Made by a program: the position numbers and the translations under genes. DNA of 64,000 bases, from the NCBI GenBank assembly GCA_012064415.1, contig SSNU01000024.1, forward strand, positions 332,160-396,159. Direction: 5' to 3'. The notes below the pieces were generated by a model, which ran no database searches, had not been told where the DNA came from, and was given only the letters and a program-made list of their open reading frames with translations. Each line of letters opens with the position of its first letter. Position 1 is the first letter of the stretch. Of the stretch, positions 36,120 through 48,600 are shown piece after piece. This stretch comes from Gyrodactylus bullatarudis (Eukaryota > Platyhelminthes > Monogenea > Gyrodactylidea > Gyrodactylidae).

Positions 36120-36744
36120 ATGGAACCACCAAAAATAGTCATTGAAGAAGATAGATCCATCAGCTCTACGGATAAACGTACTCCCATACCGACTAAAAAA
36201 GGGTTGTGAGTTAGATTCTTGACGTTTTCAAGAGGAATAGGTCATTGGACTGCATACAAAAAGACAGAAAATTACCAAAAGTTAAAGCCAAAATTCCACG
36301 AAATTACTCTTGATGAACTATCTAAGCACAATACCAGATATGACATGTGGATGGCGATCGATGATCGAGGTAAAAGTAATTCTTATTAACTTTTACCACC
36401 TTTACAGCTAAAGTCTATGATGTTTCCCAGTTTGCTCAGTTTCACCCTGGAGGGTATGAAGTTTTGGCCGAGTACGCAGGCAAAGTTGCTACAGAAGCTT
36501 TCCTTAAGGTAATTTTGGTTAATTTTTACTCTCCTGTCAGGCTCACCGGTATATCAGCATGGATATGATCTCATCACTGCAAGTTGGGGTCCTAGTTCAG
36601 GGTCAGTAAAATTTCATTCAGATTTATCTTAATTAATTCGTTCCGTTTTCCAAAAAAGAGTTAGAATGATAAATTTGTAATTTTTCGTTTATATTTTTTG
36701 AAGGCTTCAAAAATTTTTTTCTAGTTTCAGGACTCGACACGTAG
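36120..36744 (+). CDS. Small cytochrome b5-domain protein (CYB5R4 N-terminal-like)
   Basis: Exons 36120-36205, 36233-36369, 36408-36508, 36541-36601 and 36731-36744 give about 132 residues. The core is a cytochrome b5 heme-binding domain: [40 protein letters not shown] (axial His in HPGG) and [16 protein letters not shown] (second His). The His-Arg-aromatic context is closest to the b5 domain of NCB5OR/CYB5R4, but no reductase domain follows before the stop. It could be a free-standing b5 protein, or downstream exons could have been missed. The first intron is only 27 bases. The last 14-base exon is the least certain part. Confidence 0.75.
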
Positions 36745-38997
36745 ACTATGACGAGGATATAAAGCATGAAAACTCCTTATTTGTCAGTTTTGATATAAAG
36801 TGAAAATAAAAAAATTGTTAATACCATCATACTACTTGTAATTCGATTTGAAATTTTCCAACGTCCCAATTAGCCCAACTTCACTGATATAATCGAATTA
36901 ATTCAGTTTCAAAAACAAACAAAGCGAATTCTCCAGGAACAAGTCAGCTTATCTTGAGAAACAATCTTGATTTCACAACACTCGAATCCTAAATTATACA
37001 AAATGTGTATTTATTCTTTTGGACATGTTAAAGATAGGTATGCCTAAAACTTTTGAGTAAGGAAAATATAAGGCCGGGGAAAGACCGGTCAAGGGATTAC
37101 CTTATGGGTTTTCTCAAAGAATTTTTGCTGGGCAAAGGCCTTCCCGAGTTGGCCAGCCTACCTTCTGCTGGCTGACTCCGGCGTTAACGGCCTACCCTTA
37201 ATCTATAAATAAAATTGATAAGCACATTTATCTGCGCAGTTTCTTTTAATTACTTTCATTTCCTCCCACTTTGATTTGTTATTTATTGTTCAGCTTATTT
37301 TATTTGTAGAGGAAACTTACACTCCTTTTTTATTGCAAATTCATTCATTCATTAAACTTTACTACGGTAGCTGTAGGGGGAAGTCAACAATACCATCCCC
37401 TTTCTGTCCGATAAATAGCATTAACTACACTTTAAAATTTGTTTTTATGTTGTTGATTTACGTACGTATTATGATTTAGGAATGAAGTGCTAAATATAAC
37501 ATCAGGAGATGTATTATTAAAAATCTCACATTTTGGAAGCTTTTACTCCATCTTTTCGTTGGCCTATCGGAAATTGCTTTTTGCTCCATTGACTTTTATT
37601 CAAATTTTTGTTACAATTTTCCGCTATTTAATTAAACAAATAAATTTGGATTTTTCAATGAAATAGACTCTATTTTACTCTGATTATTGTACTGTAGTAT
37701 AGAGAAAATTATATTATTTCTCAACCCTGATCTCATTTCGAAGAATAAAAAAATTAAATAACACACGAATCAGAATGAAATATTCTTTGAGTGATAATCC
37801 GTAAATTTGTTAAATTTACAAGCCCAGAGCCACAGTCAGTTCAAGCGTTATTTCTCAAAAGATTAATCCTTCTCTTGTAGGGGTTGTGAAAGGTTCTTTG
37901 AATGCCAATCCCTCAATTTATAAAGACTGGGTCTATTGCTAATTTACAATATACGTGGTATATGCTCGGGTGTATTTCAGTGAGAATCGTGAATGAAAGA
38001 GAGATTAAACTGTAATTTGGAGTTGCATTAAATACACAGAATGATCCAAGGTACTCTCTGTAGAAATAACGATTACTACTATGAAGAGAGATGAGTTTTT
38101 CCGAAAACCTATTTCAGACCTTTTGTAACCAGAATGACCATTAAATTAGATGGATGTTTCCGAAAGCAATCCATTTCGAACTTTTTTAAAACAAGCAAAA
38201 TTCGGAGTTTGTAAAAATTCAAAATGCGTTTGTTCTGTGGGTAAAAAAACTCTTGTTGCAGAGGAAAAACAGATTTTTTTCACTGAAAGTTGTGAATTTA
38301 TCGAATTTCAGATTTTATTTTTCCAACTCCAAAGAGTATGCTTACTTATAACTGTAATTATTTTATATTTCTAACTGTATTTCTGTTAGATTTCTTCCTG
38401 TAATAAATAAAATACAGTCAGGCCAAAGACCTTCTATATTAACCCAAGGTATTAGCAGTTCTGTGAATGCGTGTAATTAACTTTGAAATGATGTATATTA
38501 TTATTATGGAATACATAAGTATGCCTTAATTTTAATAGCCAATCACGCATAGTCTTCCCTATTTCTCTCAGGGTGGGTGAGATATATATATGCTCAAAAT
38601 GGATTAAATAAAAAACAGGGAAATTTTTCAAATGATGATACAGTAATAGATTATCCCCCCCCCCAAATCATATACAAACATACATCCCTAATTTGTAGAG
38701 ATGAGTATTGTTTTATAACTTCTTTTTTTTAATGAATCCCTCTTCCCACCCCTCAGATCAGCATCATTATTATTAGACTCTGCCCTAGTCCCCCCTCTCT
38801 ACCATCCTGTTCGTTTCATCTCTCATTCTAAATTTCCTCTCTCTGGGAATAAGCTACTATTAATTTGATTCGTCTCTCTACACCAGCCTCTTCCCCACCC
38901 CTATCTCAGTTTTATACTCAGTTTTTATTTTTTTAATTTCATCTTGAAAAATCAAAAATAATAATCTGTGTCATCGGGAGGAGGAAAACATTGAGAG
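36745..38997. other. Intergenic region upstream of the EMX gene
   Basis: 2.2 kb. A locally GC-richer block at about 37070-37200 is compositionally unlike its surroundings and may be a repeat fragment. There is also a poly-C tract near 38655-38664 and a pyrimidine-rich stretch at 38740-38900 just upstream of the EMX start. No gene is recognised. Confidence 0.5.
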
Positions 38998-41900
38998 ATG
39001 ACCAAGTTCTCTATTAATGATTTAGTTATGGATAGCCAAGTGGCCTCTGAGTCTCACTTGGATGTAGACGACCCTGCTGATAGGATGAAGAATATTCTAA
39101 ATTTGATAGCGGAAAACATTAACAAGATGAAATCAGGTCAGGCATTGGACCAAAAGTTGAGAATAATCCAGCCCCCCTTTGGCAGTTCTTTAAGCAGTGA
39201 GTTCTTCTTTATTCATATAGTATTTCAAGTAAATCTTATGAATGAATGTAGTAAATTTAAGTTGTAATAATTCATTCATAAAATCAGTTATGTATTACCG
39301 TGATACGAAACCAATAAAAAAAACACTTTCAACAAGGCCTATTACCAAGAGGCCCTTCCGAGACATTTTGCATGAATATTTCGACCTAATAAAATCATGT
39401 GTTAATCTTTTCTAATGTATAACTACGAGAACTAATAAAATTCAAAAATTATTCACTCCTCTATTATCACTTTAGTAAACATGATCAAAATGCTGACAGA
39501 AAAGACACTTTCCAACCAGTTCTCAGCCAACTTTATCGGTCAATCATTGACCGAAGAGGACGAGGAATCTGAATCAGAGACTTCGATTACAACAGAGTAT
39601 ACCCAGCAGGGCATGAATCCATCGGAAAAGACTTTTAGACCAATATCCGGGAGGAAGGCTAAGCGGATACGCACTGCATTCAGTCCAAATCAACTCATCA
39701 GTCTGGAGAGTGCTTTTGAAAAGAATCGATATGTTGTCGGCCAGGAGCGACGAGATTTAGCCATCTCCTTGAAGCTAACAGAAACTCAGGTAATCTAAAT
39801 TACAAATAAAAAACATCTATAGTAGAGTAGGCCAAAATTTTCAAATTTTCCCTGAATACGCTTTCGAGTTTGTTCTGATATTGTATTGAAGCCATGTGTC
39901 CACAAATATGCTTCACCATTCTGTCATTCAGTTTTAAAAATCCAGCATTTTTCAAATCGCCGCTCAATTTTTACTAGGCAATCACTAAAATCCGGAATAT
40001 CTTGGCCATTTAATGAGTTTCTTTGGTTTTATCTTCAAAAATAGTAATCCTCTATGATTCCTCGACAAGAGTTATCTCTTACTTTCTACCTACGACCCTA
40101 GATTTTCAAAATAACGTTTGAAAGAAAAATCAGTTTTTTGAAAAAACAATCAACTCTCTTTGAGAATTAGTATAGCACGAGTTTGACGAATGATAGAGCC
40201 AAGATCTTTGCGTATTCCAGGAGATTAATAAATGTGGGGGGGGGAGTATTTTCTGAGGCTTAAATAAATAATGTAATAATGAGTTGTTAAAATGAAACAA
40301 TGTGATCACTAGGGCATCAAAAAGTCCTCTAAGTCCTTTTGGCTGTTTGAGGTCTATTTTAATTCCTATCCAGAAAAATGCAATTCAAGTTTTGATTACT
40401 CAACTGGTTTGAATTTTATTACGGCCGGATAAGGGCCTAAATTTTGTTTCAGGGGCTATTCTTTATTAAGGTCTATTATAAGGTCTTAACCCTCTCGTAC
40501 CCAAAGGACATATAAAGCTAATTGATATGAAATTGGGAATCTATGATTTTTACAGAAATCTCGATATTTTTTCAGATTTTCTTTCTTCAAATGGAAAATG
40601 TGGGCAGCATGAGTAGGATTCCAGAAAATCTTTAACAAAGACGAATTCTTAATGAAAATATCGAGCTATCTGTAAAAATCATAGATTCATATCAACAAAC
40701 TTTTTGTCCGCAGGAAGATTTTATCAAATTTCTTTGGGAAAATTATTATTTTTTAATTTAAATTACACACAATTATAATACCTGATTGTCAAACTTCGTA
40801 GAAAAATTATATTCGTCAAGATATTCTCAGAAATTGGATGATTTTTAAGACTTGATGCAAAATTTAAAAAACTTATTGTTGTCGCTAGTAAGTAGATAAG
40901 AAAAATATATTGAAATAGTTCAAAAAAGATATCAACACTTTTCAAATTTTCATTGCACGATTATTCGTACACTGAACATGTTGATTCCAAAAATATATTC
41001 ATACTGGTTTCCCAATCAAATGCGTACGAGGGTGCTGTTGAAACCCCCTAATTAAGTATTTATCTCGACCAATCAGAATGCAGCAAGTGATTTCTATACA
41101 TTTCGATAGGAAAAAAGTGAGTTTTTGTGAAAATGTGAAAATTCACTGTTAATACTTAATTAGGGGGTAAATATTCGTGTTTCAATAGAAATATATTTTT
41201 ACTGTAATGTTTATTTCACATTTGACAGAGTCAGACAAAGTTATACGTTAATCCTATTTCTAAACAAACTATCCTTACCATGAATGCTGTTATTTTAAGG
41301 GCTTAGGGTCTCAAATTTACATTCTGAACTCGTGAGTATTACTTCCAATTTTATTTCAATTACTTTGCAATCACCATCATTTGAGGATACAAATGTGACG
41401 TTGAAAAAGCGCAGTCTACCTCTTGGCCCAAGAGTCTTGGGATGTAGAAAGGTCCTTTTTTATCATAAAGAATTTCTTTATTGATAAGATTTATTTTTCT
41501 ATTTGTCCTATATTTTTTCATTAAGTCCTAATTGCCTAAATTTTAGGGTCCTAAAAAGAGGGAATAGCGTCCTATTTTTTGATGGAGAAATTTGTTGGTT
41601 TGGAACTATTTGTAATTTTCTTCCTTTTATAAAAATCTGATGCCAAGATTCTCTCAGACTGTTTATCACAATGTGGGCTATTTAAAAAGTAGAACTGTCC
41701 TCTAATGTGGGCAGATGAGAGTTTGTGAAAATGTAGTATCTTTAAAAGACCCTTCCACAGTCTAAAGGGTCCTGAATGATTAGTTAAGAGTTTATCTATC
41801 TGTATGTCCATTCCACTGGTTTAGTTGGAATTTGTTCTTTGAAAGTCAGATTATTATCGCAACGCCAACTACTCAAAAGGAGGCAATCTTATGCCTAGGA

Positions 41901-44900
41901 AACGTTAGGAGCCATCATAATTTGATAAATGTCCCCCAACCCCACCCCCTTATATCAAAGGCTTGTCTCTTTTTTATTCCTGTCTTCCTCTTCCTCTGTT
42001 GCCAGAGATTTTACTTGCATATTTTTTTGTGACAAATCTAATCTGTACTATTTACATATATAATAAGCTGAATACTTTTCCTAATAAATAAGTAAATAAA
42101 TAACTTTATTATAATACAGAATTTAATGATTTATAAAAAAAATCCATGTATTTATATGAAGAATTAAGTTATATAGTCATAGTTTTCTTCCCTATCCTAT
42201 ACTCTCCTATCTGGCTCTTTTCATTAAAATGACTTGAGCACGCAAATGGGTAATATTTCCATTCATTAAGATTAATGCCAGTTATTCGAGTACAATACAA
42301 GAAATGCACTGAGAACAACACAGAACTACAGAGGCATTTATTAGTTGGATGAATTTCAACTCACAAGGCCAGGCCAAGGGTAGGTAGACCTTGGTAGAGG
42401 CAAAATTAAGTCTGCTTATCTATAATTATGTTTAGGGCATGTATTTAGGGGACCTGTTTCTCAACTTTGATTTCAATCTGATTCTTTCATTCAGTGAACC
42501 AATCAGATTCAAGTAAATCAGAATTCAGTGTAAAATCACCTATAAATAAAGCTTAATAACTACGAGACATCAGATTTACGTGAACATTTCTTCTTATGGA
42601 TAAACTTGTTTTCCTCTTTTAAAAGTGGTGCATGATTTTAAAAATTTCAGCTCTTCCCAAATTATACCCAAACCTTGTAAGATAGGAAAATTCTGAGCAC
42701 AGATTTGGCTCAAATCTAAACCTAATTGACATGAAGATGAGAATTTACTATTTTTACAAATAACTCGATATATTTCTCCGGATTCTCAGAAAATAATAAT
42801 TTTTGAATTCTAAAACAGAATGAGCCAATAATTTGTTGATATTCGAAAAAAATTCAACCTGACATAAATTAGGCAGTTTTTTTCAAATTACGAAAATGTA
42901 CCAAATTTCCCCTTTTTCAACCTTTAAACCCGAAATTTTTATCGATTTCGATGTTTCGAAGCAGTTAAATGCTGGTATTTGAGATCAACATTAGTCAAAG
43001 AATTTCAATTCACCTGTAGAAGTTCACTGAAGTTCGTCATTACTATGGGAAATCGAACCATTTGAATTTTTCGATTATCACGAAGGCCAATTATCCAAAA
43101 TCTGGAAGTTTAACTTTTTCTCGGAAACAGTAAGATCTTCTCGATCTCTCTGGCCAAATTCGAATTCAATGTTGATCCCAAATACCAGCATTTGACTGCT
43201 TTGGATCATCGAAATCGATAAAAATTTCGGCTTCAAAAGTTGAAAAAGTAGAAATTTGGTGCATTTTCGTAATTTGAAAAACTGCCTAATTTATGTCAGA
43301 TTGAATTTTTTTCGGAATTTTTTCGAATATCCACATCTTATTAGCTCATTCCGTTTTAGAATTCAAAAAATTATTTTTTTCTGAGAATCCGGAGAAAAAT
43401 ATCGAGTTATTTGTAAAAATAGTAAATGCTCATCTTCATTTCAATTAGCTTTATGTGGATTCCGAATGAAATTTAAAATATTAGAGTACAAATCTGAGCC
43501 CAGACTAAAGAATTTCAAGCAAAAATAGAAAATTTCTAGTAGAAATGCTCAGTATGCTTTTGTTCATTACCAAAAGAAAGTTGAAGAATGGTGATCATGA
43601 AATATGCATTAATTTGAGGTGATTTGGACAATTTAACGATACAATATCATAATAAACATTAATATCGTGGATGGGTTTCATTACACTAAATAGTTTTGTA
43701 ATTCTCCATATTTATACTAGTTAATCAAAAATAGTAAAATTCATTGAAATTGTATTTCTCATTGGTCACTTAAATAGTGGTAAACGTAGTAAATTTCATT
43801 GAGAGAATAGAACAAATTAGTATCATGAAAAAAGTAAATTTCAACCAATTCGTTAAACAAATTTATTTTTTCTTATTTTTCTTATGAGTTCATAATTTCA
43901 AATGTGTGAGTACATTCACTTTATTTCAATATAGAAAAGATTCAAGATTTTTTACAAGATTCATTACCATAGAATTGAGATGGAGAAAGATATCCTTAAA
44001 TAGATAAATCTTTAGTGTACATTGTACACTGTACAACTGTGTCAAGTTGTGTGTGCACTGTATCCTTCAACATATAATCTCCATTATCTACTGTGTCTAT
44101 TGATGTATCCTTTATCAAACTATATAAACTATTATTGCTACTATTATTATTATTTGTGTTGATATCAACTCAAAACTACTCAAGATTTCCTTATCATTTT
44201 TACAACATTTTATTGCAAATTTTTATCTTTCCTACACGTTTTTTTAACACTTGAAAATATGAATCATTATTTTTCTGTCTGACAGATGATGATGATGATG
44301 ATTATTACCGATGTTAAACTGATAATTTGGCGATAAATTTTCATTATTATTTTATTTTCAATCTACTACATAATTCATTGAAACTTGATTTGCAATAATA
44401 ATAATGATGATAATAAAAATAATATAGAGGGTCCCTCTAATTTGATTGGTTGAAGTGTTCTGTATTTCATCTGATTGGTCTCTTAAATATTTATGGGTAA
44501 TCTGTCAAGATGATCATTAATCAGTATCGTGAATCTATACAAAAAGTAGTAATAGTAGTTGGGAGGACATTAATTTTACTTGGTAAAAGAATTTAACACG
44601 AGCATTGCTCTATTACAATCTAAACATCTCAAAGATATCAACTAACTAACAATAATGGATTGAAAGATGTGTCAGGGGTGATTTATTTATTGTCCATTAT
44701 AAGTATGTGTGTATTTCAGTGAGATTCAAAGAGAGAGGAATACATAATAAATGATTGTAGATGACCCCTCTGATCTTTTCTGTCTTTTATCATGTGGTTC
44801 ACAGATAACCCGGTTACAATAATCTACAATTAGTAATAATTTTAGTTCTGAAACTGCTCAAGCTAACTAGAGGACTCAATTTTAGTGTTCAGGCTATTGC

Positions 44901-45290
44901 GTATTTTATGTAAGAAATGTTTAAAACTAAATCTACAGTATAATTTAGAAAATGAATTCCTAATATACTCTAAAGTAGTTTTGTGATTTTTTTCAGGTAA
45001 AGGTATGGTTCCAAAATCGTAGGACAAAATACAAGAGATCCCAAACTCGCGACCCCTCAGGTAACACACAAAACTTTCTTGAATGTATGCTGCTCTGTCA
45101 GTCGAAGAAAAACGAGACTCAATACCACACAAGCCACGATGATTCCCTCTCCAGTCCACTTCGTATTGATTCTGTTAGCAAGAAATTTGTCGAAGCCAAC
45201 TGTTCCAATGCCTCGGAAAAGTTGTTCTTCAATGCAATCTACAACAAGAGCAGTGATTTGCTCAACGGTCTGAGATTAAACAAGAAATAA
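38998..45290 (+). CDS. EMX: EMX/empty-spiracles class homeobox transcription factor
   Basis: Nuclear DNA-binding regulator of head and nervous-system patterning. Exons 38998-39196, 39476-39789 and 44997-45290 give 268 residues. The homeodomain is at about 128-187: [20 protein letters not shown], then [20 protein letters not shown], then [14 protein letters not shown]. The YVVG-ER and [17 protein letters not shown] signatures are those of EMX proteins. The residue after WFQN that sets specificity is conserved (Gln50). An intron of 5207 bases splits the homeobox between residues 44 and 45. The N-terminal part is acidic and Ser/Glu-rich. The third exon reads through without a further intron; an apparent donor after DPS would force a stop, so it was not used. 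Confidence 0.9.
40515..40705. repeat. Short foldback repeat
   Basis: Inverted pair reading TCTATGATTTTTACAG...CTCGATATTTT at the left and AAAATATCGAG...CTGTAAAAATCATAGA at the right. It resembles the outer arms of foldback family A. Confidence 0.55.
41450..41590. repeat. Dispersed repeat, copy 1
   Basis: Matches the inverse of 56255-56350 (shared ATTTTAGGGTCCTAAAAAG and its reverse complement). Family unknown. Confidence 0.55.
42715..43455. repeat. Foldback element, family A, copy 2
   Basis: Imperfect inverted repeat with arms of roughly 270-290 bases (about 42715-42990 and 43165-43455) and a spacer of about 170 bases. Arms share TGACATAAATTAGGCAGTTT and its inverse, plus CTCGATAT...CTCCGGATTCTCAGA. 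It is a longer relative of 24497-25050. No coding capacity. Confidence 0.75.
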
Positions 45291-45687
45291 CCTTTTTTGC
45301 AGTACACTCATTTCCAATCTATATAGAGAGAAGAAACGTTTTATCATAAGTTTTAATTGCTTTTTTGAATAAATTATTATTGATTTAGAATATCAGTAAT
45401 CTTTTCTCAGAATTAAATTTGACATTAGACTCTACCCATTTTACCCATTTTCGAAGGAATAAGAAAGCTAACAGAGGAAAGAAATAATACAGTACTTATA
45501 TATATATAGTCTACTTATTAGTAGGGGACTATTTTTAGGAATTAAAAATCAAAACTTAATTTTATAGAATTTTTGGTGTTCAAAAAGAAAAATTTTTATT
45601 CATTCAAAAATGCCACACTCTTTATATATCTGGTTAATTAATACTTGTGGTGATGTTTGATCTCGTGAAAGGTGTGATAAGAAAGAG
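45291..45687. other. Convergent intergenic region between EMX and CEP120
   Basis: About 400 bp of AT-rich sequence; the genes converge here. An AATAAA-type context lies at 45368-45373 for EMX. Nothing else seen. Confidence 0.5.
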
Positions 45688-48600
45688 CTAAGAGGCTTGT
45701 GGATTCAATTGGAGGGGACCCCCGCCACCAATTACTCCTATATTGTTATTCTGATCTGGGGAATTATTGCCGAGGATCCTTTTTATTTCATCGTCCAAGT
45801 CTCGGATCAGATCATCGGTGACATTGTAGTTTCCACTCTGGAGGAGATTTGAGCGTTCTGCTATTAATCTCTCGATAATCAGGTCATTCTTTGACATGGT
45901 AAGGTTGAGATTATTATCCAGAATATCTGACATTACCTCATCTTCGAAGCGAACCTCTTTTGGAACTCTATAGAGAATCATGATGAATAAAGTGTAGAAC
46001 TCAAGCGGAACTATGTGAATTTTTTGGGTATTTTTGACATTTTAGAGTAAACTTTGGTTGAAATGATGATAAATTTGAGGTTTTAGATTTAATTCTAAAT
46101 CCGTGCAAAAAAACAAGAGGAAAATATAATTACTTGTTAATTCTGCCTAGTTAGAAATAGTTTTAGACTCACTCTAAAATTTTATCCTGATCTGAACCCT
46201 TGAGGATCTTCCTCTTGTCTCCTCCACGATCAGAGGAGGAATTCTTGTTTTCATTGTCTTCACGAATTCGATTCAACTCTGCATCTCTGGCCCTGATAAC
46301 CTCGACAAGATGTTTCTCAGAATCTCCCTTGAGACGTGAGATCTCCTGTAGGGCCCTACACCACATTTGTCGATAGTTTTGAGCCATTGAATTGGCCCCC
46401 TGATACTTTCGTGTCATTGCATCCAAGTCGTTACGAGTGGCTCCCAATTCAATCTGCAACTTGACCACCTCCATTTTCATTGGGACCAACTCGTCCATTA
46501 GGGATCTCTTCTCCTCCTCCTGGGTGCTCTCGACATCAATTTTCACGAGATTCTTCCCCCGAATCAACTGGCGTGTCTTTGTCAGTTCCTTCTCCAGATT
46601 GTTGATTTTCTCCTGGGACTTTTCAGCCTGGCCAAAAGAGACAAAATTTCATTAATTTTATTTAATTTTTTAAATATAGCAGATAAATTTACGTTGGTTT
46701 TCCAGAATTCTGTCTGTTGTTTCTGCAGGGAAATATTTTGCTGGTAATCTTTGAGTTTACGCTGGGCACTTGCCTCTAGTTCACTCCGGAATAACTTCAT
46801 TTGACTCTCGTAGTTCTGCTTGGTCTCAATGAATTTGACTTCCTCGGAAATCATTTGCTTTTCTCGCTTATACAGACCATTGAGTAGATTTCGCAAGTTT
46901 TTTTCAATTTTCTCAATATCATTCGTCTAGATTTGAATTATTTTATTACACTTTTGCCACTCCTCTTTTTGTTTAAAAGACAGACAAGTGTCTCATTACC
47001 CACCAGAAGATGATTTTGTTTTTGATTACCTTAATAGCTTATCAGATAAACCCCTGAGATTTCAAATAAATATTTCGTTAGCTGTATATTGAAATTAATT
47101 CAATTCAAAAGTACTTTTTTCAGATTTTAGAAATCAAAATCATCGCAATTATGAAAAGCAATTTAAAATCATATTCTCGCTTAGTTGAAGTAACGCATAG
47201 ATTTTGATAGTGCAAGTGAAGAGACCTCTCGAATTTTTTCCATCCTTGAAGATGTTAATATAGGAATTGAGACATTTAGGGAAAAAATTGAAGAATATGT
47301 CAGCCAGGAAACTTGGGGAGATTCTTTCAACGATGCATTCTTCATGAATCTTATCCTGAAATACAAAATAACAACCTCTTCAGGTTTCCTAAAGAGGCTA
47401 CTTCGACTTCATTCAGTTCCCTATTTGAGGGGTGAACTACCAAAGGTATTGACAATTTGATGTATCTAAAAATCATTTTTAGTTACCAGCAATTTTTGGC
47501 AGAATCTCCCATGTGTAACGACATGAGGATCACCAATGAGAGGTGTTTATGCCAAGCTCTCATGACTTACTTCTATTTCTAAAGTTACTGGTTTTCTGGA
47601 TTTGTATGTTTAACTCGAAATTCCCCAAGGATGATGAGCCAATGGAAGCTAGCATTCCAAAACATCGGTCCTCCCCCAGGAATAAAAGAGCAAAAAGATT
47701 TCGTTTTGTTTTGGGGGGTAAGAAAAAGAGTGAAGAAGACCCTTATGATGATCCAGACGATTCGTGTAGACGTAGAAAGAAACCCAAAAAGATAAAGCCA
47801 GGCATTGGTTCAACTTTAGAAAGTAATCCAGGAGTAAGTAAGAGTAAAATTCCCGATATGGTCCTTATCTGCCTGTCTGAAGATGAATAAAAATCTAATA
47901 ATTTTATGGACTAGTACCCGATTTCTATCTACAACTCTTTGAGATTAGATAAAAATTCAAAAGGACTTGGATTTCTGCATAACTAGGGAGACTTTTTAGT
48001 AGATGAAAAATTTTGAATTTGATTTTTTAAAAATACAAACGGACTAGAAGACAAACCTTTTTGCTGAAAAGATCTTTACGATATTGCTCCATGAGGGAGT
48101 ACTCCTTGGCCAATCCCTTCATCAAGTCCTCTTCCTTGGCTATCAGACGGCCTTCGTATTCTTCCTCGACAGCGCTTTTCCACAACTCCAACTCTAAGGC
48201 CTTTTTGTACTCGAGGGTATTGCGCAAGTCCTCATTGCCATTCGTCAGAGCATCCAGAAAGTATTCGCCTTCATTTCTACCTTCCTCATGGTTACTCGAG
48301 TCAGTGGGGTTGTTTTTTAGGGAATTATTCGAATTGAGATCTGAAATTTGATTTTTCGACACCTCTGTTGTATACTCTAGGCAAACTCGATATCTGAGTG
48401 ATACTGGCAAGGTAGTTTCAATAGTCTTTCCATTAGAATCCGTATAGGAAATGCTGACAGGTAGGTCTAATCTTCCAGTTAGATCTCTGTCGAGAAGTAG
48501 GGAGCGTAGGTTCACGGAAGATTTCGAGAGGATCTCTCGTTCACCTGGATCTTTCTCATGGGTGTAAAGCTCAATGGTCATTGTCTCATTCTCTAAATTT

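Larger units (their letters stand above)
39790..44996. other. EMX intron 2 (5.2 kb), repeat-rich
   Basis: Starts gtaatc and ends tttcag. It contains dispersed repeats (39890-40270, 41450-41580), a small inverted repeat at about 40515-40700, a foldback at 42715-43455, GAT/ATT triplet runs (44280-44420) and no recognisable host gene. Confidence 0.7.

Noticed and set aside
45061..45108. Intron in the last EMX exon (donor after DPS, acceptor at 45107)
   Set aside because: Splicing there shifts the frame into a stop, whereas reading through gives an open frame to a normal stop at 45290.
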